Source: CAZNNH01 sp964574335
GTDB taxonomy: Bacteria; Acidobacteriota; Vicinamibacteria; Fen-336
NCBI GenBank assembly: GCA_964574335.1
Contig: CAZNNH010000079.1
Location: forward strand, 1 to 26,307
Length of the DNA stretch: 26,307 nucleotides
Reading direction: 5' to 3'
The translations under genes were made by a program, and so were the position numbers. The notes beneath the pieces are model-generated. The model searched no databases, was not told the origin of the DNA, and saw nothing but the letters and a program-made list of their open reading frames with translations. Each line of letters starts with the position of its first letter. The stretch's first letter is position 1. Of the stretch, positions 10,272-19,032 are shown in pieces.

Positions 10272-10273
10272 GG

Positions 10274-10474
10274 TCAGGACCGGGGGATGAAGCTCGCGAA
10301 GCTGAGCCGGACCTCGCCCTCGGCACCATGGAGCGAGACCCGCAGGATACGCGCGGAAGAGACGTCGCGGCAGAGCTGGTACAGCTCCTGGAGGCCCTTG
10401 ACCTCGACCTCCGAATCGACGTCGTGACGACCCTGCTTCTCGGTCAGGACCACGATCGCCACCGTCTTGGCCAT
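10274..10474 (-). CDS. Small protein of unknown function, 66 residues
   Basis: I do not recognise this protein. It begins MAKTVAIVVLTEKQGRHD and ends VRLSFASFIPRS. It has no signal peptide, membrane segment or cysteine pair. The alternating hydrophobic and polar residues suggest a beta-rich fold with one central helix (VKGLQELYQLCRDV). It is probably a real gene: third codon positions are strongly G/C as in its neighbours, a GGGG precedes the ATG at 10474 by 7 bases, and it fits the co-directional run. I prefer this ATG to an in-frame start 18 codons upstream, which would add a Cys/Arg-rich extension. A TACAGT box at 10519-10524 could be its -10 element. The aspartokinase start is 105 bp downstream. 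Confidence 0.6.
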   Translation of the reverse strand: MAKTVAIVVLTEKQGRHDVDSEVEVKGLQELYQLCRDVSSARILRVSLHGAEGEVRLSFASFIPRS

Positions 10475-10576
10475 GAGAACCCCGCATCGGCGCCCGCCGA
10501 GCGCCGGGTGACGGCAGGACTGTATCACCGGCGTCGAGCCGACGTCCGGGTTCGGCGTGCGCGCCGACGCTCGTCC

Positions 10577-11101
10577 CTACCGCAGTCCCAGCAGGCTCGG
10601 CTCCTGCTTGAGGGCGCCGGCCCGGGCCTGGTCCTCGAGCAGCCGCCGGACCGCCCCGTACTCGCCCGGCGGGACCTCCAGCCGATGGGCCGCCGAGAGC
10701 CGGCCGCGCGCCACCAGGATCAGCGTGATCCCGGGCCGCTCACGAAAGGCCATCCGGGCCACTCGGCCATAGCCCATGTACCCGGTCTCGGTCCAGATCC
10801 CGCTGCGATAGAGTCCCCGCGGCACTCGGCTGGCCAGCGGCGCCACCACCATGAAGTAGAGGGCGGTGATCGCCTGGGCGTAGACGTGGAACAAGGGGCG
10901 CTGCCGCATCGCCGCGACCACCGCCAGCACGGCCGCCAACAGGCCGAGGGCCGAAAGCCAGCGCAGGTACGGCTGCGGGCGGGGCGGCCAGGTGAGCACG
11001 GCCTCGGGCTGCAACGTGTGAGCCAGCCAGAGCTGGAAGCCGCCCCGCACCACGAGAACCGAGAAGTAGACGCTCACGCCCGCGAGGCCGAGGGCCAGCA
11101 T
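10577..11101 (-). CDS. Membrane protein of unknown function
   Basis: The 174-residue product has a hydrophobic N-terminal segment (about 1-30), a second at about 48-65 (LSALGLLAAVLAVVAAM) and a third, weaker one at about 75-90 (AITALYFMVVAPLA). The soluble C-terminal part (about 98-174) reads GIWTETGYMGYGRVARMAF, then TLILVA and VPPGEYGAVRRLLEDQ. That pattern (short strands, then a C-terminal helix after a GEYGAVRRLL-type turn) resembles small PH-like or DUF5673-like domains after transmembrane helices; this is inference only. The ATG at 11101 has no Shine-Dalgarno sequence, whereas GGGGAGG lies just upstream of an in-frame CTG at 11125, which would give an N-terminus starting MTNAHNELM. It lies 96 bp after the patatin-like gene. 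Confidence 0.75.
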   Translation of the reverse strand: MLALGLAGVSVYFSVLVVRGGFQLWLAHTLQPEAVLTWPPRPQPYLRWLSALGLLAAVLAVVAAMRQRPLFHVYAQAITALYFMVVAPLASRVPRGLYRSGIWTETGYMGYGRVARMAFRERPGITLILVARGRLSAAHRLEVPPGEYGAVRRLLEDQARAGALKQEPSLLGLR

Positions 11102-11197
11102 CAGCTCGTTGTGGGCGTTCGTCAGGACACCTCCCCGGGTCGTGCTCGAAGGCTATGACACCGACCTGGGGCCGCGCGTTCCATCGGTGGCGCCGGA

Positions 11198-12685
11198 TCA
11201 GAGCTCGACCCGGCCGTCTTCCACCTCGACCACCGGTTGCGGTCGGCGTTCGGCCTCCGCGGTGGCGCCGACCACCGGCTCGACGAAGAGCGCGTAGGCG
11301 TCGCGGTAGCCCCGCTCGAGCAGGTCCTCGACGGTCTCCACCACGTCCGTGGCCGGGTCCCGGGCCCCGGACAGCTCGAGGGGGCCGAGGCCGCGGCGCT
11401 CCGGCCGGATCACATAGACCGGCACCGGCCGGTGGCGATGCCCCGTGGCCGGGTCTTGCCAGGTCGGGGTCTCCCCTCCGGCCTCGTCCAGCAGCGTCTC
11501 GAAGATGCGGTTGAGACGCTCGGTGGTGCGCAGGTCGGCTTCCACCGCCTGCCGCTCGAGGGCGGCCGCCAGGCCGTCCATGAGCGCCGGCAGGCCGCGG
11601 CGCCGGGAGGCCGTGCCAGGGTGCTCGGGGACCGCGGTGGCCACCACGATCTGCTCGGCGCCGGCAGCCAGCGCCTCGGAGATGCCACAGCCGACCAGCA
11701 CCGTGGCGTCCGCCAGCCGGCGGGTCTGGCCGGCGTGGATCCCGCGGCGCGGGAACACAACCCGCCGCACCGGCGCCACACCTGGCGGCCGCAGCCCGGT
11801 GACCAACGCGTCGAAGAGCAGGGCGTCGTAGCCGGGCGCGCGCAGGTCCACCGCGCTCGTCAGCCCCTCCACCTGCGAGCGCGGGCCCCGCCCGTGGGCG
11901 GTAGCGAAAGCCTTGCGGTGCTCGTCGGTGAGCAGCACGAAGGGGAGCACCGTCCCCGAGTCCAGGTCGGCGGCGCGCAAGATCAGCTCGCGGAAGCCGG
12001 GTTGGCCCAGGTTGTCGCTGAGCAGGGCCACGTAGCGGCGGCTCAGCTCGGCCTCGCTCGACGGCTTGCCCGGGAGGACGGTCCCTCGCGACACCTCCGC
12101 CAGGAAGGCGGCCAGACGAGACGAGGCGGGCTCGGCGTCGAGGAGGCTCTCGAGCAGCTCGCCCATACGTCGCCTCTCGAAGAGGAGCGCTCGCAAGACC
12201 AGCGCCAGGGAGAACAGCGCCAGCAGGAACCCGGGTATGGCCAGGGACAGGACGTAGGGAATCTTGAGGACGGAAGGCGAGGCCCAGAGCGCAGCCTGGA
12301 GCCGGCTGGCGAGCTCGGGCCGGATCGCGTCGATGACCAGCAGCAGCGGAAAGAAGAGCCCGCCGAGCAGGGCCAGCAAGAGAGGCATCAGGAACATGGC
12401 GATCTGGCAGGCGAGCAGGACCACCGCCACGCGGACGGGGGGACGCAGGCGATAGAAGGACCCCCAGGACACGCCCTCCCAGAAGCCCCCCTTGCCGTGG
12501 AGCTTGGCCCCGCCGGCCACGGCGGCGAAGGTGGCCGCCACCGCGCCTGCGCCGGATCCGACGACGAGGTCGACCTTGACGCCGCTCTCGTCCAGAGCGC
12601 GCACGACCCCGGCGTGGTAGGCGCCCGAGGTTCCGACGCCCGAGAGCAACAGCGCGGTCCGCCGCTTCGGCGAGTAGTCCCTCAT
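11198..12685 (-). CDS. Patatin-like membrane protein, catalytic residues lost
   Basis: The 495-residue protein has the order of a patatin-like phospholipase, but each active-site motif is altered. The oxyanion-hole loop, usually GGGxRG, reads GVGTSG (16-21) in LLLSGVGTSGAYHAGVVRAL. The nucleophile elbow, usually GTSAG, reads GSGAG (43-47 in DLVVGSGAGAV), so Gly45 replaces the nucleophilic serine. The DG[GA] box near 326-328 reads DAT, keeping Asp326. Between elbow and Asp lies an insertion with two or three hydrophobic segments (about 84-119 and 143-169), so the protein is probably anchored in the membrane. The ATG at 12685 is preceded by AGGAGA at a good distance. The frame is long and intact, so it is more likely a maintained pseudoenzyme than a decaying gene. 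Function unknown. Confidence 0.8.
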   Translation of the reverse strand: MRDYSPKRRTALLLSGVGTSGAYHAGVVRALDESGVKVDLVVGSGAGAVAATFAAVAGGAKLHGKGGFWEGVSWGSFYRLRPPVRVAVVLLACQIAMFLMPLLLALLGGLFFPLLLVIDAIRPELASRLQAALWASPSVLKIPYVLSLAIPGFLLALFSLALVLRALLFERRRMGELLESLLDAEPASSRLAAFLAEVSRGTVLPGKPSSEAELSRRYVALLSDNLGQPGFRELILRAADLDSGTVLPFVLLTDEHRKAFATAHGRGPRSQVEGLTSAVDLRAPGYDALLFDALVTGLRPPGVAPVRRVVFPRRGIHAGQTRRLADATVLVGCGISEALAAGAEQIVVATAVPEHPGTASRRRGLPALMDGLAAALERQAVEADLRTTERLNRIFETLLDEAGGETPTWQDPATGHRHRPVPVYVIRPERRGLGPLELSGARDPATDVVETVEDLLERGYRDAYALFVEPVVGATAEAERRPQPVVEVEDGRVEL

Positions 12686-12688
12686 GGG

Positions 12689-12712
12689 TCTCCTGCTTGG
12701 CGCCCTAAGGTA
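12689..12712 (-). promoter_or_regulatory. Candidate -10 box and ribosome binding site of the patatin-like gene
   Basis: On the minus strand, TACCTT (12707-12712) is followed by AGGAGA (12689-12694), three bases before the ATG at 12685. The implied leader is about 14 nt. It lies just downstream of the UvrC-like gene stop and could be an internal promoter of the run. Confidence 0.35.
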
Positions 12713-12732
12713 CACCATCGCGGCGGTGCCGT

Positions 12733-13722
12733 TCAGCCGCTCGCGGCCTGAAGCAACCGGCGGACCCGGCCAGCGAGGCGTGCAGGCGGCGCCCCCGCAA
12801 CCGGGACCAGCCATCCCCGCCGGCGCGGTCCGTGGAGCCACGCCGAGATCCAGCGCCAGTCGTCGCGCGGCTCCTGACCTGGCTCCCAGGGGAGCCTCGC
12901 CAGGGCGGCTTCCAGGCCCTCCGGATCGGCCCGGGCCGCCCGCTCGTCGAGCACGGCTCCCGCGCGCACCGGGAAAAGCTCGAGGCTAGCGCGCGCGGCC
13001 TCGACCACCACTCCGTTCCCGGCGGCGTCGGCGACGAAGGGGGGCAGCCAACTCCGAAGCTCGGCGGGACGCAGATCGGGATCCAGAAGCCACCGCCCCA
13101 CCTCGGCGGCGCGGGCGTGGTACTCGGCCTCGCCCAGCCGGAGGAGGCAGGGCGCGGCACAGGTGCGGACCTGGGCGTGAACGCAGCCGAGGCCCAAGGG
13201 CAGGGCCGGGTCCGGCTCGAAGACATCGTCGCAGGGACGCAGCCCGGCATGGCGGCTCAGGGCGTCACGGGCACGGACGGCGGCGGCGTGGTCGCGGAAG
13301 GGGCCGAACTGGCCTGGCGTGGCTGGAAAAGCGGCGGCCGTCACCGTCAGGCGCGGGAACCGGACGTCCAGGTCCAGACGAAGGTAGGCCGGCGTCTTCA
13401 GGTCGCGACGCGCCGAAAGGGGGACGTGGGCGGCCATCAGCCGCTCGTAGCAGAGCCGTTGGTGGAAGCCGGTGGTGGTGGTGACGAACCGCACCGCACG
13501 CGCCACAGGACGCAGGTCGATCGGCGGCCGCCGGCCGGGTCGTGGCCGACCACCCCCGAGCTTGTGCGACACCCACAGCCGCACGTTGGCGGCCTGGCCG
13601 ATGAGCAGGCTCTCCCCCTGGCCTCCCAGGAGCTGGGCCACGCCGCGACGCGGGGGGAGCTGGGGGAGCAGCCCGTCGATGTCCTGCTCGAAGCGGAGCG
13701 TCGAGAGCTGGGGCGCCGGCAC
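12733..13722 (-). CDS. UvrC/Cho-like protein with degenerate GIY-YIG domain
   Basis: The 329-residue product aligns by eye with the N-terminal half of UvrC. RGVAQLLGGQGESLLIGQA (26-44) sits where UvrC has GVYxx...LYVGKA. VTTTTGFHQRLCYERLM (80-96) replaces the TxSExEALLLENxLIK block. RRDLKTPAYLRL matches RDDKTYPYIRI, and CVHAQVRTCAAPC (180-192) matches the cysteine region CxxxxIxRCxAPC. The two catalytic tyrosines of the GIY and YIG motifs are Ala29 and Leu40, and the metal-binding glutamate appears displaced by one position. The UvrB-binding UVR motif, RNase H-like domain and helix-hairpin-helix of full UvrC are absent. Nuclease activity is therefore unlikely. GTG at 13722 is two bases after the greA-type stop (TGAGCGTG), so the genes are coupled. 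Function unknown; a DNA-binding role is a guess. Confidence 0.75.
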   Translation of the reverse strand: MPAPQLSTLRFEQDIDGLLPQLPPRRGVAQLLGGQGESLLIGQAANVRLWVSHKLGGGRPRPGRRPPIDLRPVARAVRFVTTTTGFHQRLCYERLMAAHVPLSARRDLKTPAYLRLDLDVRFPRLTVTAAAFPATPGQFGPFRDHAAAVRARDALSRHAGLRPCDDVFEPDPALPLGLGCVHAQVRTCAAPCLLRLGEAEYHARAAEVGRWLLDPDLRPAELRSWLPPFVADAAGNGVVVEAARASLELFPVRAGAVLDERAARADPEGLEAALARLPWEPGQEPRDDWRWISAWLHGPRRRGWLVPVAGAPPARLAGRVRRLLQAASG

Positions 13723-13724
13723 GC

Positions 13725-14207
13725 TCAGGGCTCGGCGGCGGAGCCCTGGTCGTGGATGGTGACGAGGCGGGTGATGGTGAGCTCGCGGGTCCCGGCCGGC
13801 GTCGTCACCTTGACCTCGTCTCCCTCCTCGTGGCCCAGCAGACAACGGCCGATGGGCGAGGACGGTGAGATCCGCCCGTGGGCGGGGTCGGCCTCTTCGG
13901 ACGTCACGATCTCGTACACCACGTCTTCGCCGCTTCCGTCGTCCCTAAGGTGGATGGTGGAGCCGAGCCCCACCTTGTCCCGGGGGATGCGGTCGAGGTT
14001 GACCATGGACAGGGCGGCGAGCTGGCGGTGGAGCTGGCCGAGCCGGGCCTGGAGAAAGGACTGGCGCTCCTTGGCCGCCTTGTACTCGGCGTTCTCCCGC
14101 AGGTCACCGTGCTCACGGGCGCGAAGGATCTCCTTGGGCAGCTCCACCCGCAGCTCGTGGTCGAGCGTCTTGATCTGCGCCTCGAGTCGCTTCTTGATCT
14201 GGTTCAT
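13725..14207 (-). CDS. GreA/GreB-family transcript cleavage factor
   Basis: Gre factors enter the secondary channel of RNA polymerase and stimulate cleavage of backtracked transcripts. The 160-residue product has an N-terminal antiparallel coiled coil (about 1-75) with the tip motif REHGDLRENAEY, whose Asp35 and Glu38 correspond to the catalytic Asp41 and Glu44 of Escherichia coli GreA. A C-terminal FKBP-like domain follows (about 82-155; VGLGSTIHL, YEIV, SPIGRCLLGHEEGDEVKV). Length matches GreA (158). The ATG at 14207 overlaps, on the opposite strand, a possible ATG of the rRNA methyltransferase gene, and GGATCC lies 7 bases upstream as a weak Shine-Dalgarno sequence. It heads the nine-gene minus-strand run. 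Confidence 0.92.
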   Translation of the reverse strand: MNQIKKRLEAQIKTLDHELRVELPKEILRAREHGDLRENAEYKAAKERQSFLQARLGQLHRQLAALSMVNLDRIPRDKVGLGSTIHLRDDGSGEDVVYEIVTSEEADPAHGRISPSSPIGRCLLGHEEGDEVKVTTPAGTRELTITRLVTIHDQGSAAEP

Positions 14208-14253
14208 GGCGCTTGGATCCGCCGATGATACCATCACGGCCACCCCACGCGAG

Positions 14254-15072
14254 GTGAGCGAGACGGAGGTCATCCGCAGCCGCAAGAACCCGCTGGTCCG
14301 GCACCTGCGCGCCCTCAAGGAACGCGGCGAGCGGGGAGAAGACGCGCTCTCTCTGCTCGAGGGATCGAGGCTGCTCGAGGAAGCCCTGCTCTCGGGCGTC
14401 CAGGTGGTCGAGGTCGCGATCACGGCGCGGGCCTTCGGCAGCACCCGAGGACGCCGGCTGCTGCGGGAGCTCGAGGCGGCCGGCACGCCCATCCGGCTGC
14501 TGCACGAGGACGTGCTCGACTCGCTCTCGGAGGCCGAGACCAGCCAGGGGGTGCTGGCGCTGGCGCGGCGGCCTCGGTTCGCCGAGGATCAGCTCTTCGC
14601 CGGCGTGCCGCTGCTGATGGTGGCGATCGGCGTGCAGAACCCGGGCAACCTGGGAGGCCTGATGCGCACCGCCGAGGCTGCCGGCGTCTCGGGCGCCTAC
14701 CTGACCCACGGCTGCGCCGACCCGTTCTCGTGGAAGGCGTTGCGAGGGTCGATGGGGAGCGCCTTCCGCCTCCCGCACGTGGCGGGGCTCTCGCCGGCGC
14801 AGGCGATGCGGCGGCTGAAGGCGCACGGCGTCAGGACCGCGGCGGCGATGCCGGCCGCGCCCACCTCGTACGACGAGGCCGACCTCCGTGGACCGATCGC
14901 CTTCCTCCTCGGCAGCGAGACGGCGGGCGTCCCCGAATCGTTGGCGCGGCGCGCCGACCTGTGCCTGAGCATCCCTCTCGCCGGACGGGTGGAGAGCCTG
15001 AACGTCGGCGTGGCCGCCGGCCTGTTGCTGTTCGAGGCCGCCCGCCAGCGGCGCAGGCGGCCCCTCCCGTAG
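14254..15072 (+). CDS. TrmH/SpoU-family (SPOUT) RNA 2'-O-methyltransferase
   Basis: SPOUT methyltransferases of this group use S-adenosylmethionine to methylate a ribose 2'-OH in rRNA or tRNA. The 272-residue product has an N-terminal substrate-binding domain (about 5-100; SRKNPLVRHLRALKER, LLEGSRLLEEAL) and a knotted catalytic domain. The catalytic domain shows motif 1 NPGNLGGLMRTAEAAG (129-144, Arg138), motif 2 LLGSETAGVP (218-227) and motif 3 IPLAGRVESLNVGVAAG (240-256). The domain order fits RlmB/TsnR-like enzymes that modify 23S rRNA, but the target base cannot be read from sequence. I chose the GTG at 14254 because translation then begins MSETEVIRSRKNPLV, typical for the family; an in-frame ATG at 14206 would add 16 residues. 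Neither has a good Shine-Dalgarno sequence. Dispersed repeats and an assembly gap follow. Confidence 0.9.
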   Translation: MSETEVIRSRKNPLVRHLRALKERGERGEDALSLLEGSRLLEEALLSGVQVVEVAITARAFGSTRGRRLLRELEAAGTPIRLLHEDVLDSLSEAETSQGVLALARRPRFAEDQLFAGVPLLMVAIGVQNPGNLGGLMRTAEAAGVSGAYLTHGCADPFSWKALRGSMGSAFRLPHVAGLSPAQAMRRLKAHGVRTAAAMPAAPTSYDEADLRGPIAFLLGSETAGVPESLARRADLCLSIPLAGRVESLNVGVAAGLLLFEAARQRRRRPLP

Positions 15073-15097
15073 ACGGCGACGCAAGCGACCGTCCCCA

Positions 15098-15147
15098 GGG
15101 ACATGACCGGATTCCCTCCGCTTTCGGGGACATGACCGGATTTCTCC
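15098..15147 (+). repeat. Two direct copies of the GGGGACATGACCGG repeat
   Basis: Copy 1 (15098-15119) and copy 2 (15126-15147) share GGGACATGACCGGATT and then diverge slightly. Copy 1 is preceded by GTCCCCA, making a GTCCC/GGGAC inverted pair. The same unit occurs in opposite orientation near 85-106. Copy 2 lies 11 bases before the N run at 15159, so a repeat probably broke the assembly here. Confidence 0.75.
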
Positions 15148-15158
15148 GTCTGGCCATG

Positions 15159-15258
15159 NNNNNNNNNNNNNNNNNNNNNNNNNNNNNNNNNNNNNNNNNN
15201 NNNNNNNNNNNNNNNNNNNNNNNNNNNNNNNNNNNNNNNNNNNNNNNNNNNNNNNNNN
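15159..15258. other. Assembly gap of 100 N
   Basis: Exactly 100 N, the usual placeholder for unknown gap length. The left flank is the repeat at 15098-15147; the right flank is inside the clpA reading frame. The flanks share no sequence, so real DNA is missing, including the clpA stop codon. Confidence 0.98.
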
Positions 15259-17519
<2,261 letters not shown>

Positions 17520-17524
17520 GGTCG

Positions 17525-17836
17525 CTACTCCTCCTCCAGGGTGGCGCGCAGCGGGAACCCTTCGGCCCGCGCCAGCTCGTGGACGATCACCACCTTGGTC
17601 TCGGCCACCTCGTAGCTGTAGCAGCCGCACAGCCCGCGCCCCTGGGTGTGGACCTGCATCATGATCCGGTAGGCCTCGGCCGGACGCTTGACGAAGACGG
17701 TCTCGAGGACGCGGACCACGAACTCCATCGTGGTGTAATCGTCGTTGTGCAGGACCACCCGGTACTGCGGGGGACGTTTGGTCTTCTCCCGGGTCTTCTC
17801 GAGGACCTGGCCGTCCGTCCGCTGCTCGCCCGCCAT
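17525..17836 (-). CDS. clpS: ClpS, N-degron adaptor for ClpAP
   Basis: ClpS binds proteins with N-terminal Phe, Leu, Trp or Tyr and hands them to ClpA. The 103-residue product has a variable charged N-terminal extension (1-22) and the conserved core YRVVLHNDDYTTMEFVV. Asn31 and Asp32 correspond to Escherichia coli Asn34/Asp35, which grip the substrate amino group. His63 (MMQVHTQGRG) corresponds to His66, and Met37 to the gate residue Met40. The end, YEVAETKVVIVHELARAEGFPL, is typical. ATG at 17836 is preceded by TACATT at a six-base distance; GGAG sits only two bases before ATG, too close for a good ribosome binding site. It is first in the clpS-clpA operon. Confidence 0.95.
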   Translation of the reverse strand: MAGEQRTDGQVLEKTREKTKRPPQYRVVLHNDDYTTMEFVVRVLETVFVKRPAEAYRIMMQVHTQGRGLCGCYSYEVAETKVVIVHELARAEGFPLRATLEEE

Positions 17837-17842
17837 GGCTCC

Positions 17843-17848
17843 AATGTA
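17843..17848 (-). promoter_or_regulatory. Candidate -10 box of clpS (leaderless type)
   Basis: TACATT on the minus strand, six bases before the clpS ATG. This is the same spacing as for uvrB and rarA. Confidence 0.4.
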
Positions 17849-17856
17849 CGGGAAAC

Positions 17857-17877
17857 CGGGGTGGTTTGCCCACCCCG
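17857..17877. promoter_or_regulatory. Operator-like inverted repeat upstream of clpS
   Basis: CGGGGTGG, five bases, then CCACCCCG: perfect 8-bp arms. It starts 9 bp upstream of the candidate clpS -10 box and so covers the -35 region, a usual place for a regulator-binding site. If transcription starts further upstream, it would instead be a leader hairpin. Confidence 0.35.
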
Positions 17878-17971
17878 AACACCGGCCGCCACCCGGAGCG
17901 ATGCCGGGGGCCACCACCCCACCCGGGATGAAGCGGCGGGGCGGCCCTGAACCTCCCGTTACCAACGGTAT

Positions 17972-18006
17972 CAGGGCGCCCTGGGGCCAGACCGGCATCC
18001 GGTCTG
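17972..18006. other. Two adjacent palindromes in the clpS-pilX intergenic region
   Basis: CAGGGCGCCCTG (17972-17983) is a perfect 12-bp palindrome. CAGACCGG-CAT-CCGGTCTG (17988-18006) has perfect 8-bp arms. They lie within a 326-bp stretch without genes (17837-18162), between divergent genes, so protein-binding sites are more likely than terminators. No T tract is present. Apart from these, the hairpin at 17857-17877 and the sigma-54-like site at 18062-18077, I see nothing else in this stretch. Confidence 0.35.
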
Positions 18007-18061
18007 CCACCCGACCGCCAATACGCTGATAGGATTCCGCTTACGTCAAGACCACGGGCCT

Positions 18062-18077
18062 CGGTACAGCTCTTGCT
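18062..18077 (+). promoter_or_regulatory. Candidate sigma-54 promoter of pilX-pilY1
   Basis: CGGTACAGCTCTTGCT has GG (18063-18064) and GC (18075-18076) separated by the required 10 bp, and a TTGC -12 element. The -24 half keeps GG and AC of TGGCAC. Sigma-54 with PilR-type activators controls pilus genes in several bacteria. No activator gene or enhancer site is seen here, so this rests on the motif alone. Confidence 0.35.
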
Positions 18078-18162
18078 GAGCTGTTGGAGCAGTGAGGCCG
18101 GCGGCCTGAGCCCGGTGTGGCGGACCCGTGGCCGGTCTGGAGAACAGGAGGCGACCCAAGTC

Positions 18163-18972
18163 ATGTGTGAGACGAGGCCCTACACAAGCAAACCGGGCTC
18201 CGAGGCAGGCTTCGCCCTGATCCTGGCCCTGTTGTCCCTGGTGCTCCTGACGTTCTTGGGCCTGACGCTGGCCTCCACGACGTCCACGGAGCTGCAGATC
18301 TCCACCAACTACCGCTACGCCCAGCAGGCCCTGTACAACGCCGACGCTGGGATCGAGCTGGGCAAGCGCTATCTCCGCCTGACCGACTGGCGGGCCATCC
18401 TGCCCCCGCCTCGGCAGGCCACGGCCACCGACATGGCCGAGCCGCCGGACGCCCCGATCTCTCGGCCCGGCCCGGAGGGCGAGGCCAGTCGCAACTTCGA
18501 GCTGTGCTCCGATCCGGTCGGCGACCCGGCGAGCTGCTGCGACACCATGGGCAGGATCGGGTACGGGGTGGTCCTGGACGACCCCAACGAGATGTTCCCG
18601 TTCCAGAACTCCTCGAGCTTCCTGGGCGAGACCCTGAACGGGACCTTCACCATCTGGGTGCGACGGCCGCTGCGCGCCAGCACCGACGATCCGGCCGTCC
18701 CCTGGATCGACAACGAGGACGACAGCTCGCTGGTCCTCACCGCGGAAGGCACGGCGCCGTTCCAGCAGGGCTCGGCGACGGACCAGTTCGCGATCGTCAA
18801 CCGGGCGGTCCGCTACCTCGAGGTGGAGCTGAAGCGGGTGGACCCCAACGACTGCTCCTACGAGAACCGCAAGGACCAGGTCGGCCAGGGACCCCAGGGC
18901 GCGAACTTCGACAACTGCGACCCGATCGGCGACCGGCTGAGCCTGCTGGGCGACGACCAGGGCGGGGAGTAG
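18163..18972 (+). CDS. PilX-type minor pilin / pilus assembly protein
   Basis: The 269-residue product has a prepilin-like N-terminus: a polar leader (MCETRPYTSKPGSEAG), then the hydrophobic helix FALILALLSLVLLTFLGLTLAS (17-38). TTSTELQISTNYRYAQQALYNADAGIELGK follows, which is the usual PilX N-terminal domain ending in an Ala/Asp-rich helix. Like other PilX proteins it lacks the Glu5 of major pilins. The remainder (70-269) is a variable soluble domain with an adjacent Cys pair in DPASCCDT (residues 125-126). PilX sits in the minor-pilin complex that primes type IV pilus assembly and presents PilY1. ATG at 18163 is preceded by GGAGG at 11 bases; a TTG 30 codons upstream has no support. pilY1 starts 60 bp downstream. 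Confidence 0.82.
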   Translation: MCETRPYTSKPGSEAGFALILALLSLVLLTFLGLTLASTTSTELQISTNYRYAQQALYNADAGIELGKRYLRLTDWRAILPPPRQATATDMAEPPDAPISRPGPEGEASRNFELCSDPVGDPASCCDTMGRIGYGVVLDDPNEMFPFQNSSSFLGETLNGTFTIWVRRPLRASTDDPAVPWIDNEDDSSLVLTAEGTAPFQQGSATDQFAIVNRAVRYLEVELKRVDPNDCSYENRKDQVGQGPQGANFDNCDPIGDRLSLLGDDQGGE

Positions 18973-19032
18973 GGAGCGGCCATGGAGGACACGAGCGTGG
19001 CGCGCGAAGGCGGGGTACAGGAAGGGAAAGCC

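Noticed and set aside
14208..14253. Divergent promoter pair between the gre and methyltransferase genes
   Set aside because: A TATCAT lies on the minus strand, but no -35 partner or consistent spacing could be made out, so I did not list it.
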